DNA of 64,000 bases from Streptomyces sindenensis (GTDB lineage: Bacteria > Actinomycetota > Actinomycetes > Streptomycetales > Streptomycetaceae), in contig NZ_BMSG01000013.1 in the NCBI RefSeq assembly GCF_014649035.1, forward strand, positions 62,001 to 126,000, written 5' to 3'. Positions 8,796-17,152 of this stretch are shown piece after piece. The stretch's first letter is position 1. Each line of letters begins with the position of its first letter. The position numbers and the translations under genes were made by a program. The notes beneath the pieces were generated by a model. That model had not been told where the DNA came from. It searched no databases and saw nothing but the letters and a program-made list of their open reading frames with translations.

Positions 8796-10486
8796 CGGGA
8801 TCTCCGGGCGTCGTCGTGCGGCTCGTCGTGGGGCGGCCAGGTGTGCGGGGCGGGCTCGTGCGGCTGCGTCCGCGGCCCGCCGGCGAAGAACTCGAACGGT
8901 TGGTCCTGCTGTCCCCGGTCCTGCCCCTGGTCCTGCCCCTGGCCCTGGATCTGGCCCTGGATCTGGTTCCGGCCCTGGTCCTGCTGTGCGTACGGCTCCG
9001 GCCGGGCGTACCGCTCACGCGGTGCGTGCTGCACCTGCTGGAGGTACGGCGGTTCCTGCTGGGCGTGCACCTGGCGCTGCCCGTACGGCTCCTGCCGCGC
9101 GTACTGCTCGTGGTGCTGCGGCTGCGGCTGCGGCCGGTAGGAATCCGTCGGCTGCACCGGGATGCTCACCACCGGGATCTCCTGCGTCTGCGAAGCCTGG
9201 TAGCGCTCCTCGTACGCCGGGTGGTACGAGGCGAAGGGGTCCAGGCGGGACGCCTGCGCCGGATTCGCGGCGACCGGGTTCGGGGTCTCCTCGTCCGCCT
9301 CGCTCTCGTCGGCGGGGAGTTCGGCGAGGTACTCCAGCAGCTCCTCGCCCTGGCCGTGGATGTTGCCGATGGCCACCAGCGACGCGCCGTCGGACATCCT
9401 GCCGAGCATCGCCGGCATGAACTCGTCGGCGGACCGCTTCTCGCCTCCCAGGTCGACCGCCCGGTCCTGCCAGTCGGCGGGGATGGCGTCGATCGCGCTC
9501 TTGGCGGGGTGCCCGATGACGAAGACGTTGTCGGGCTGGAGGTCGGGGATGATCTCGCCCATCTGCCCGTTGCGCTCCACGCGGTCGGGGCGGCAGTTGA
9601 TCACCACGTTCAGCGGCCGGCGGATGGCGCCGAGGTCGAGCAGCTGGTTGATGTTCATCAGCGTCGACTCGGGGTCGTTGGCCGCGAAGACGTTGGCGAA
9701 GGCGAGCCGGTTGCCGTCGGGGGCCACATAGCGCTCCACCGAGAGCACACCCGGGTCCGGCGGGGCGTCGTACATCCCCTGGAGGGCGACCTCGCGCTCC
9801 ACGCCGAGCAGGTCGGCGACGACCAGGGCGATCGCCACGTTCTCCTTGAAGGTGAACCAGCTGAAGCCGCGCAGCTCCTCGTCGCTGACGGTCTCCGGGT
9901 CGGCGTACACCAGCTGGCAGTTCCGGGCGTCCGCCTCCTCCTGGAGGATGTGGAAACGTTCCTTCTCGGCGGTGACGCAGATGCCGTCCTCGGGCATCGA
10001 GCGGCACAGCGAGCGGGCCACGTCGTCGAGGGTGGGGCCCATCTCGGCGAGGTGGTCCTCGCGTACGTTGCAGAGCACGCCGATCGTCGAGCGGATCAGC
10101 TTGCTCTGGTTGACCTCCTGGAGGGCCGGCATCACGGCCATGCACTCGATGACGAGGGCGTCGGGCCGGTAGGTGGCGGCCCGGCGGACGATGCCGATCT
10201 GCTCCACCACGTTGGCGATGCCGAACTTGCGGTAGACCGGTTCCTCGGTGGCGTCCGGGTGGATGAAGCGGGCAGCCGTCCCGGTCGTCTTGGCGACGGT
10301 GATCAGGTCACCGCCCCGCAGGGCGCCCGCGCAGAGCCGGGTGATGGAGGACTTGCCGCGGATGCCGTTGACGAGCACCCGCGAGGGGATGGTGTGCAGC
10401 GCGGCGTAGTGCCGCCGCTGCTCCACGATGCCCGCGACGAGCAGGAACACACTGCCGGTGAGCAGGACGAAGTAGAGGTAGAGCAC
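8792..10486 (-). CDS. pgsB: Poly-gamma-glutamate synthase PgsB/CapB with Gln-rich tail
   Basis: 564 residues from a GTG with GGAGGAAGGTGA upstream. A membrane anchor (3-20) is followed by the ligase core: P-loop NGIRGKSSI (40-48), ECMAVMPALQEVNQ, and GVLCNVREDHLAEMGPT, all hallmarks of the CapB/MurE-like amide ligase that polymerises glutamate. The core ends near residue 410. The remaining ~150 residues are an unusual extension rich in Gln, Tyr, Pro and Gly, with repeated QIQGQ/QGQDQGQ units. The polymer product is inferred from the family. Confidence 0.88.
   Translation of the reverse strand: MLYLYFVLLTGSVFLLVAGIVEQRRHYAALHTIPSRVLVNGIRGKSSITRLCAGALRGGDLITVAKTTGTAARFIHPDATEEPVYRKFGIANVVEQIGIVRRAATYRPDALVIECMAVMPALQEVNQSKLIRSTIGVLCNVREDHLAEMGPTLDDVARSLCRSMPEDGICVTAEKERFHILQEEADARNCQLVYADPETVSDEELRGFSWFTFKENVAIALVVADLLGVEREVALQGMYDAPPDPGVLSVERYVAPDGNRLAFANVFAANDPESTLMNINQLLDLGAIRRPLNVVINCRPDRVERNGQMGEIIPDLQPDNVFVIGHPAKSAIDAIPADWQDRAVDLGGEKRSADEFMPAMLGRMSDGASLVAIGNIHGQGEELLEYLAELPADESEADEETPNPVAANPAQASRLDPFASYHPAYEERYQASQTQEIPVVSIPVQPTDSYRPQPQPQHHEQYARQEPYGQRQVHAQQEPPYLQQVQHAPRERYARPEPYAQQDQGRNQIQGQIQGQGQDQGQDRGQQDQPFEFFAGGPRTQPHEPAPHTWPPHDEPHDDARRSR
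8901..8985. repeat. Imperfect 6/12-bp repeats coding the PgsB Gln-Gly tail
   Basis: The plus strand shows repeated CTGGTC/CTGGCC/CTGGAT plus CTG-type units, read on the minus strand as (I/D)QGQ repeats within the pgsB C-terminal extension. Such a track could vary in length between strains. Confidence 0.7.
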
Positions 10487-10492
10487 GCCGGG

Positions 10493-12814
10493 TCACCTTC
10501 CTCCGGCGCCGGGCCGGGTCTCGGCGGGCCGGCGTGCCTGGGTCTGGCGACGGGCCTGCAACTGCTGGCGGATCAGTTCGAGGCTCCGGACGACGGCGCC
10601 CACCTCGTCCTGGTAGCGGGGGTAGTGCACGGTCTTGAGGTCTCCGTCGGCGAGCTTCTCGGCGGCCGCCGCGAGGGCCCGCAGGGGCCGTACGACGACG
10701 AGGTGGATCCAGCCCAGACAGACCACGATCAGAGCGAGGCCGAGCAGGCTGGCGAGCACGCTGCGGTCCTCGCGCTCGTAGGCGGTGATCTCGAAGCGGC
10801 CGGCGTCCTGCCAGCTCACGACGGTCCAGCCCAGGTCGGAGGCGACACCGCCGCCGGTGAACGGCGCGGCGGCGGCCACGGTGACGGCGCCACCGTCCCG
10901 GATGAGCAGCCCGTTCTCCAGCGGTCCGGCGCCCACCCGCACATTGGCGGCGCGCACCAGGTCGGGCAGCGCGTCGTCCGGCAGCCCCTCGAAGGCGCGG
11001 AATCCGTCGCTGGCGGCGAGGGTGCGCGCCTCCGCGTTCACGATCCGGACCTCGCCGAGGCCGGGCCGCTTCAGCAGCGAGTTGAGGAACTCCACCCGCA
11101 CCTCGCCGACCAGGGTCATGCCCTTGCGCTCCGGCACGGGCGCTCCGGCCTGGACGACGGGCCGCTTCTCGCCCTGGCCGGAGACGCGGACCAGCGACGG
11201 GTCCTTCTCCGCGCTCCACGGGTGGGTGTCGCCGCCGGCCCGGGCGACGATGTCGCCGTTCGCGCCGACGACGTACAGCGCCTGGTAGCGGGTGTGCTCG
11301 CGCAGGGCGTTCTTCAGCACGGTCTCGGCGCCCGCGGGGTCGTCGACGTCGAGCAGGCGGGAGGTGGAGACGAGATCGGCCTGGGCCTCGTTCAGCGCCC
11401 GGCGGGCCCGGTCGGCGACCAGGTCGGTGCGGTCGCGCTGGTCGTTGACCATGACGGCGGGGATGCTGACGGTCCCGTCCGTGCGGTTGAGCAGGAGGCC
11501 GACCGGAACGCACCACAGCAGCAGGAGGACCGCCGTCAGCGCCAACGGTCCGCGCGCACCGCCCCGGAACCTGCCGGGCGGGCGCGCGCCGACGGGGCCG
11601 TCGGAGGCCTGAGCGCCGCCGAGCTGGCCGCGGATACGTTCCAGCGCGGCGCCGATCCGGGCCGCCTCGCCCCAGCGGGGCACGGTGACCGGGCGGATCA
11701 GATCGCCGCGGGCCAGCCGGCGGGACTCCAGGAACAGTCCGAGCAGCGGGCGCTGCACGGTCATCCACAGCACGGCGACCGCGAGCAGGCCGAGCAGCAC
11801 CAGGGCGCCCGCCGCGAGCAGCCCGAAGAGCTGCCGGCTGTCGTCGGTGAAGGTCTGCTGCTGGACCACCGGGAGCAGGGAGACGACCGTGAGGCCGAGA
11901 CCGGCGGCGACGCTCTCCCCGTCCTCCGGGTCGGAGGCGGCGAGGGAGGCGTACCCCACGGTGGCGAGCCGGCCGTTGTAGCCCCCGCCCACCAGGGTTC
12001 CGCTGACCCCGGGGTAGCCGCGGGAACCGGGCTCCCTGGCGCTGACCGGGTTCTGCTCGGTCTCCTCGGCGGCCTGGTCGGAGAGCCGGGTCATCTGCTT
12101 CTGCAGGAAGGCGAGTTCCTTGCGCTCCGCGTCCGAGTTCAGCGCCTCGGACTGCTCGAAGCCGGCGGTCGCGAGGACCTCGCCACCGCGCGCGACGACG
12201 GCCATGCTGCGGAACGGGCCCAGGTTGATGGGCGGCACGGCGAGGCTGTTGGAGGCGACCAGCAACTGCTGCGCCCCCTGCTTCCCCTCCAGCACGGCCA
12301 TCGTCATCAGGCGTACGTCGCCGGTCTCCAGCCGCACCATCCGCGGGGTGAGCGCCTGGTCACCGGTGAGGACGTCCTTGTCCACCCAGGCGAGCGGGAT
12401 GCGCTCCCCGCGGGCGGCGAGCACCTTGCCGTCCGCCAGGTCCAGCACCGTGGTGCCGGTCCACTTCTGGTACGCCTTGCTCAGGTCGGACAGCACGCGC
12501 TCGGGGTCGGCCGGCTTGCCCGCGTTCAGGGCGGCCGCGGTGCGTTCGAGGTCCGTGACCCGCTCGTCGATCGAGGCGCGCAGGGCGATGGCGCCGTCCT
12601 CGGCGAAGTGCTGCTGGGAGGAGAGCACCGCCTTCGGCACGACCGGTTCCGCGCCCGGCCCCAGCACCTTGGCCGTGAGCCCCGCGAGGGCGAGGATCAG
12701 CACGCACAGCAACGCGATCGGCGGCCGGATACCACCCAGCAGCGGCATGTCCGCACGTCTGCGGCTGCGCCGCCGGCCTTTCGGCACGAGGGGCGCGGCA
12801 GGAGTCGATGTCAC
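10493..12814 (-). CDS. Membrane protein with two consecutive TM-sensor-TM-HAMP modules and no output domain
   Basis: 773 residues. GTG at 12814 is chosen for AAGGAAG 6 nt upstream; an in-frame ATG at 12862 lacks this. It is a head-to-tail duplication. Module 1 has TM1 33-51, an extracytoplasmic part 52-328, TM2 329-352 and HAMP 353-400 (VQRPLLGLFLESRRLARGDL). Module 2 has TM3 423-442, outside part 443-684, TM4 685-708 and HAMP 709-755 (VVRPLRALAAAAEKLADGDL). The outside parts resemble Cache-type folds (YVVGANGDIVAR). No kinase, cyclase or methyl-accepting region follows. Its stop is 6 nt from the pgsB start, so it probably serves the same PGA machine as a sensor or scaffold. Confidence 0.78.
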   Translation of the reverse strand: MTSTPAAPLVPKGRRRSRRRADMPLLGGIRPPIALLCVLILALAGLTAKVLGPGAEPVVPKAVLSSQQHFAEDGAIALRASIDERVTDLERTAAALNAGKPADPERVLSDLSKAYQKWTGTTVLDLADGKVLAARGERIPLAWVDKDVLTGDQALTPRMVRLETGDVRLMTMAVLEGKQGAQQLLVASNSLAVPPINLGPFRSMAVVARGGEVLATAGFEQSEALNSDAERKELAFLQKQMTRLSDQAAEETEQNPVSAREPGSRGYPGVSGTLVGGGYNGRLATVGYASLAASDPEDGESVAAGLGLTVVSLLPVVQQQTFTDDSRQLFGLLAAGALVLLGLLAVAVLWMTVQRPLLGLFLESRRLARGDLIRPVTVPRWGEAARIGAALERIRGQLGGAQASDGPVGARPPGRFRGGARGPLALTAVLLLLWCVPVGLLLNRTDGTVSIPAVMVNDQRDRTDLVADRARRALNEAQADLVSTSRLLDVDDPAGAETVLKNALREHTRYQALYVVGANGDIVARAGGDTHPWSAEKDPSLVRVSGQGEKRPVVQAGAPVPERKGMTLVGEVRVEFLNSLLKRPGLGEVRIVNAEARTLAASDGFRAFEGLPDDALPDLVRAANVRVGAGPLENGLLIRDGGAVTVAAAAPFTGGGVASDLGWTVVSWQDAGRFEITAYEREDRSVLASLLGLALIVVCLGWIHLVVVRPLRALAAAAEKLADGDLKTVHYPRYQDEVGAVVRSLELIRQQLQARRQTQARRPAETRPGAGGR

Positions 12815-12877
12815 CGGTTTCTTCCTTGGTCGCTGCGGGTGCTCAGTGCCCGGAGGAAGCACCGCTGTCGCGTGGCT

Positions 12878-12922
12878 GCGAGAGGCTGTCGTGGGAAAGC
12901 GCGAGACGCTGTCATAGGAAAG
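12878..12922. repeat. Two 22-bp direct repeats upstream of the HAMP-protein gene
   Basis: Units at 12878-12899 and 12901-12922 (GCGAGAgGCTGTCgTgGGAAAG form) differ at three positions and are 23 nt apart, about two helical turns. They lie in the 164-nt gap between the CapA gene and the HAMP-protein gene. This suggests a tandem regulator site for the hamp-pgsB-pgsC-nlpC operon, though the regulator is unknown. Confidence 0.5.
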
Positions 12923-12978
12923 ACGGACAAGCGCCTAATAGGTTGTACTCATCGGCATACGAGCGGGTGTGTGCCTGA

Positions 12979-14181
12979 TCACTTCTCCAGGGACAGCCGC
13001 TTGAGGCCGTCACCGCCCGGTGCTCCCCGGTTGTAGAGGAAGCCGCGCGTGCGGTCCTCGGCCAGCCGGTAGCGGGCGACCCGGCCGGCGGGCAGCCCCT
13101 CGGGGTTCTCCAGCGCCTGCTGCACGTCCACCAGTCGGAGGTCGTCGACGGCGCCCTCGGGGGCCTTCTCCCCGGGTTCGACCTCCGGCGGGATGTCGAC
13201 GAGCGTGGTGCGGTAGCGGGCGGAGACGTCCCAGCCGTCGGCGGTCTCGCGGAACTCGAACCAGCCGATGGCCCCCTCCTCGGTGAGGCCGGTCGGCGAG
13301 GAGTGCCGGGCCACCTGGTTGCCGAGGCTGTAGGCGACCCAGGTGCCGTTGACCTTCTGGATGGGCTGCACCACGTGGGCGTGGTGCCCGATCACCAGGT
13401 CGATGCCGGTCTCCTCGGTGATCCGCTGAGCCAGTTCCAGCTGCGGGACGCTCGGCTCGTTGTAGTGCTCCAGGCCCCAGTGCAGGGAGAGCAGCACCAC
13501 CTCGGCGCCCTTCTCGCGGGCCCGCTTCTCGTCCTTCTTGATGTCCGCCGTGCGGGAACGGTTGAAGGCCCAGCTCTGCTTCTCGGGCGTGGGGTTGAGG
13601 AAGGACTCCCAGGAGTAGGAGAGGTGGGCGACCTTGACGCCGTTGACGTCGCGGATGTTGATCTGCTCTGCTTCCTTCGGCGTCCGCGCCGACCCGCTGT
13701 GTCCGAGGCCCACCTTGTCCATGGCGTCCAGCGTGCGCCGCACGGCTTTCAGTCCATGGTCGAAGGTGTGATTGGAGGCTGTCGAGCAGGTGTCGTATCC
13801 GACGTCTTTCAGGCTGGTCAGGATCTGCGGCGGAACTAGGAATTCCGGATATCCCTGGAACGGCCCCTTGGGGTTCCCGACGGGTGTCTCCATGTGACAG
13901 ATCGCGAGGTCGGCCTTGCTGATCACGGGCTTCACGCCGGCGAGCAGCGGCCCGAAGTCCAGGCCGGCCTCCCCGCGTCCGCTCTTCTCCGCATCCTTGG
14001 CGGCCTGGTCGACCAGTTCGGGATGGATGAGAACGTCTCCGGCCGCGGCGACGGTGAAACTGCGGCCGCCCGCCTTGGCCTCGGGTTGCGCCGGCTGCGG
14101 GCCGCACGACACGGTCAGGCCGACGGCTGCCGCCAGCAGGACCGCCGACCGACCCATACCGAGAGAATTACGGAATGTCAC
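12979..14181 (-). CDS. CapA/PgsA-family poly-gamma-glutamate protein (lipoprotein)
   Basis: 400 residues of the CapA metallophosphatase-like family. Signal peptide with lipobox TVSC (Cys26). Core motifs: VAAAGDVLIHPEL, ICHMETPVG, ASNHTFDHG, LSLHWGLEHYNEP and IGHHAHVVQPIQ, all with plausible metal-binding Asp, Asn and His. CapA/PgsA proteins act outside the membrane in polymer export or attachment. GTG 14181 gives the longest form; ATG 14157 would also leave an intact signal peptide and avoids overlap with the divergent gene. It is the first gene of the minus-strand cluster. Confidence 0.83.
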   Translation of the reverse strand: MTFRNSLGMGRSAVLLAAAVGLTVSCGPQPAQPEAKAGGRSFTVAAAGDVLIHPELVDQAAKDAEKSGRGEAGLDFGPLLAGVKPVISKADLAICHMETPVGNPKGPFQGYPEFLVPPQILTSLKDVGYDTCSTASNHTFDHGLKAVRRTLDAMDKVGLGHSGSARTPKEAEQINIRDVNGVKVAHLSYSWESFLNPTPEKQSWAFNRSRTADIKKDEKRAREKGAEVVLLSLHWGLEHYNEPSVPQLELAQRITEETGIDLVIGHHAHVVQPIQKVNGTWVAYSLGNQVARHSSPTGLTEEGAIGWFEFRETADGWDVSARYRTTLVDIPPEVEPGEKAPEGAVDDLRLVDVQQALENPEGLPAGRVARYRLAEDRTRGFLYNRGAPGGDGLKRLSLEK

Positions 14182-14195
14182 TGAGTCATACTTAC

Positions 14196-15164
14196 ATGCG
14201 CCTCATGTGCGATCGTCGTATTACCGTCACGGGACGATCACGGTTCCTCCGCATTTTTGTCCCGGTGGGTCTGCTCCTGGTGCTGGCGGGTTGCCGGGCC
14301 GAACCGTCCCCGGCCCCGGAAGACACCGTTCCGCGCGCCCGGGAACTGGTCGACCTGCGCAGCCGTATTCTCGGGTACACCGCGAAATTCCGCGCCGACG
14401 CCCCCTATCGCCCACCCGGCAAGAAGCAGCGGGAACGGCTGGCGGAGGCCGTCGGGAGCCTGCTGTCGGGTGACGCCCAGGGTGCCGAGCGCAGACTCGC
14501 CCCGCTCGGCCTCGGTGTGACCCGCCTCACGGACACCGACTCGGGCCGCCGCTACGACGAGATCGCCGCCACCGGCCCGGGGAAGAGCACCCGCTGGGGC
14601 CGCCTGTACCTGAACGCCGACTCCACCATCCGCTGGAACGCCCAGGTCCCGCACCCCGTCGCCGACCGTGACACCGAGGACCTCGGCATCCGGCTCCTGG
14701 AGCAGAACCCCGGCGGCGCACTCGTCATCGCCGGATCCCATCGGCGGGCCGGCGGCAACGGCGAGGCCGATGTGGCCCACCGCGAGGACAGCGCCTTCCA
14801 CACGATCGTCGTGGAGCTGCAGAAGCGCGGGGTGCCCGGCGTCCAGTTGCACGGCTTCGCCGACTCCTCCGACCGCCCCTACGACGCCGTCGTCTCCACC
14901 GGCGCCGTCGAGGCGGCCTCCGCCGAGGTCGTCGCCCTGGCCGACCGGATGGACGACGGCGGGCTGCGGGTCTGCCGGGCCTGGGAGGCGCGCTGCCCGC
15001 TGGAGGGCAGGAGCAACGTCCAGGGCCGCTCGGCGGAGCGCGAACACGCCGGCTTCGTCCACGTCGAACTGGCCCGGCACGCCCGCGAGGACGGCGGCCG
15101 CGACACGGAGGAGGCGGCCGAGGCGCTGGGGGGACTGGTCGCGGGGTGGAACGCCGGGGGTTAG
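14196..15164 (+). CDS. Exported lipoprotein divergent from the PGA cluster, unknown function
   Basis: About 322 residues. The start is uncertain: ATG 14175, 14196 and 14205 are all in frame and none has a good ribosome site; 14196 is used because 14175 overlaps the CapA start. Lipobox LVLAGC. The mature protein has a His/Arg/Glu-rich run, VIAGSHRRAGGNGEADVAHREDSAF, then GVQLHGFADSS and FVHVELARHAR, which looks like a metal-dependent hydrolase site. Two Cys (CRAWEARC) may pair. A gamma-polyglutamate hydrolase is attractive from context but not shown; I do not recognise the family. Confidence 0.6.
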   Translation: MRLMCDRRITVTGRSRFLRIFVPVGLLLVLAGCRAEPSPAPEDTVPRARELVDLRSRILGYTAKFRADAPYRPPGKKQRERLAEAVGSLLSGDAQGAERRLAPLGLGVTRLTDTDSGRRYDEIAATGPGKSTRWGRLYLNADSTIRWNAQVPHPVADRDTEDLGIRLLEQNPGGALVIAGSHRRAGGNGEADVAHREDSAFHTIVVELQKRGVPGVQLHGFADSSDRPYDAVVSTGAVEAASAEVVALADRMDDGGLRVCRAWEARCPLEGRSNVQGRSAEREHAGFVHVELARHAREDGGRDTEEAAEALGGLVAGWNAGG

Positions 15165-15357
15165 GCCGTCGCGGGAACGCCTCGCACGCCCGTTACGGGC
15201 GACTGGGCCGACGGCCGGGCCTCGGCCGGCGCCCTCCACGCGGACGCGGTCGGCCGGATCCGCCCTGCGAACGCGACAGCCGTGCGTGCGTGATCCCTGG
15301 CCAGGACCGCCCGAGTGCACCCTCCCGAGGTGACGGCGAGCCCGGTGCGTCGTCGGG

Positions 15358-16935
15358 CTACGGCTTTGTGCCGTCGCGGAGTTCGGCGGGCAGGAGGGCG
15401 TCGGGGAACGACTGGTAGCAGACCGGGCGGAGCCAGCGCTCGACGGCGAGCGTGCCGACGCTCGTCGTCGCGGGGGAGCTCGTCGCGGGCCACGGGCCCC
15501 CGTGCACCATGGCGTGGCAGACCTCGACGCCGGTGGGCCAGCCGCCCCACAGGACCCGGCCCGCCCGCTCCTCCAGCACCGGGAGCAGACCCAGGGCCGC
15601 CGCCCGGTCGGCGTCCGTCCCGTGCAGGGTGGCCGTGAGCTGGCCCTCCAGCCCCGCCAGCAGGCGCAGGAGTTCTTCCGTGCCCGACCAGCGCACGACG
15701 AGCCCCGCGGCCCCGAAGACCTCGCCGGTGAGGGCCTCGTGTGCGGAGTACGTCGCCGCGTCGCAGGTCAGGACCGCGGGAGCCGGTGCGTACGGGCCGG
15801 GCCCTGCGGTGCCCCGGGCCGCCTCCCGCACTCCGGGGACGGCCGCCCACCGCCGTACGCCCTCGGTGTACGCCCGGGCGATCTCCGGGGTCAGCATGAC
15901 CTGGCCTTCCACCGCCTTCAGCGCCCGGGCCACGGCGGCGAGGAAGGCGTCGCCCGCCGGTCCGGCCGGCAGCAGGAGCAGGCCGGGGTTGGTGCAGAAC
16001 TGCCCTGCCCCGCTGGTCAGCGACGCCACATAGCCCCCGGCCGTCGGTTCCGGTTCGGTGAGCGCCCCGTCGAGCATCACCACGGGGTTGACCGCCGACA
16101 TCTCCGCGTGGACCGGGATGGGCACGGGGCGGGCCTGCCCGGCGGCGACCAGGGCAAGACCGCCGGCCCGGGACCCGGTGAAACCCACCGCGGCGATCCG
16201 TGGATCTGCGACCAGGGCGAGGCCCACCTCGTGGTCCCGGCCCACCAGCAGCGAGAACACCCCGGCCGGTACGCCGGTGCGCGCGGCGGCGGCCGTGACG
16301 GCGCGGGCCACCGCCTCGCCGGTGCCCGGATGGGCCGGATGCGCCTTGACCACCACGGGGCAGCCGGCGGCCAGGGCGGAGGCGGTGTCGCCGCCCGCGA
16401 CCGAGAACGCCAGGGGGAAGTTGCCCGCGCCGAACACGGCCACCGGGCCGAGGGGGGTGCGGCGGAGCCGTACGTCCGTGCCCGAGGGCCCCGAGTCGAT
16501 CTGGGCGCCGAGCGCCGCACCGCTCCTGACGAGCTCGGCGAAGAGGCGCAACTGGCCGCACGTGCGCCCCCGTTCACCGGACAGCCGGGCCGGCGTGAGG
16601 CCGGTCTCCCGGGCCGCGAGCTCCAGCAGGGCGTCGCCGAGCGCCTCGATCTCCTCCGCGCAGGCGTCGAGGAAGTCCGCCCGGTGCTCGGGCGGGAGGG
16701 CGCGGAAGGCGCGGGCGTGCGCGGCGGCGAGGCGGGCCGCCTCGGCGACCTGTTCCGGCGAGGCGTCCCGGTACGGAGGGCCGAACGGTTCGCCGGTCGC
16801 GGCGGCCACCGCCTGCCAGGGGGCGCCCGTGCCCGGGACCTCGCGGCCGGCCAGGAGCGAATGCCCCGTCAGGAGCGCTAGTCGGGCGGCCGGGTGTGCG
16901 TCTGCGGCCGGGCGCGGGTTCTCGGTCGGGTTCAC
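15358..16935 (-). CDS. 2-oxoglutarate semialdehyde (2,5-dioxopentanoate) dehydrogenase
   Basis: 525 residues of the aldehyde dehydrogenase superfamily, KGSADH type. GTG 16935 is chosen for AGGGAG upstream; the frame stays open much further without coding sense. Motifs: FGAGNFPLAFS, GCPVVVKAHPAHPGT, GFTGSRAGG, EMSAVNPVV (general base Glu) and SGAGQFCTNPG (catalytic Cys). The K-x-HPAHP site and length match the enzymes that oxidise 2-oxoglutarate semialdehyde, the final step of hydroxyproline breakdown. It is divergent from the dehydrogenase operon, with the shared operator between them. Confidence 0.87.
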   Translation of the reverse strand: MNPTENPRPAADAHPAARLALLTGHSLLAGREVPGTGAPWQAVAAATGEPFGPPYRDASPEQVAEAARLAAAHARAFRALPPEHRADFLDACAEEIEALGDALLELAARETGLTPARLSGERGRTCGQLRLFAELVRSGAALGAQIDSGPSGTDVRLRRTPLGPVAVFGAGNFPLAFSVAGGDTASALAAGCPVVVKAHPAHPGTGEAVARAVTAAAARTGVPAGVFSLLVGRDHEVGLALVADPRIAAVGFTGSRAGGLALVAAGQARPVPIPVHAEMSAVNPVVMLDGALTEPEPTAGGYVASLTSGAGQFCTNPGLLLLPAGPAGDAFLAAVARALKAVEGQVMLTPEIARAYTEGVRRWAAVPGVREAARGTAGPGPYAPAPAVLTCDAATYSAHEALTGEVFGAAGLVVRWSGTEELLRLLAGLEGQLTATLHGTDADRAAALGLLPVLEERAGRVLWGGWPTGVEVCHAMVHGGPWPATSSPATTSVGTLAVERWLRPVCYQSFPDALLPAELRDGTKP

Positions 16936-17064
16936 GGTGATGCGTCTCCCTGGGGTGCGCCGGTGGAGGCGCACCGTCGTCGTCGCGTGTCGCGTGTCGC
17001 GTGTCGGGGGGCGGGTGTGCCGGGCGTCCGGGCGCCGCGGGGAAAAGTCATCCCGGCGGTGGCG

Positions 17065-17119
17065 TTGTCCTCGGGTCGTCCGGATGTATAGCCTAAGCAA
17101 TGGCATGTGACATTGTACT
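17065..17119. promoter_or_regulatory. Divergent promoter with GntR-type operator A
   Basis: The 217-nt gap holds a 14-bp element at 17106-17119 (minus strand AGTACAATGTCACA). On the plus strand, TTGTCC (17065-17070), an 18-nt spacer and TAGCCT (17089-17094) form a plausible promoter whose start lies just before the element. On the minus strand the element contains TACAAT, a possible -10 for the aldehyde dehydrogenase gene. A repressor bound here could close both. The same element recurs at 24802, 26430 and 32519. Confidence 0.65.
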
Positions 17120-17152
17120 AGCGGGCGGTCGGGTGGACGCCGAGGGGTGGTC

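Noticed and set aside
8780..13036. A 4.2-kb open frame on the plus strand opposite the PGA cluster
   Set aside because: It lies antisense to four genes with clear family motifs, has Arg/Gly/Val/Leu-skewed composition typical of a shadow frame in high-GC DNA, and shows no domains.
15165..15357. A small gene or terminator in the 193-nt convergent gap
   Set aside because: Only G/C-rich short repeats and no convincing stem or coding bias were seen.
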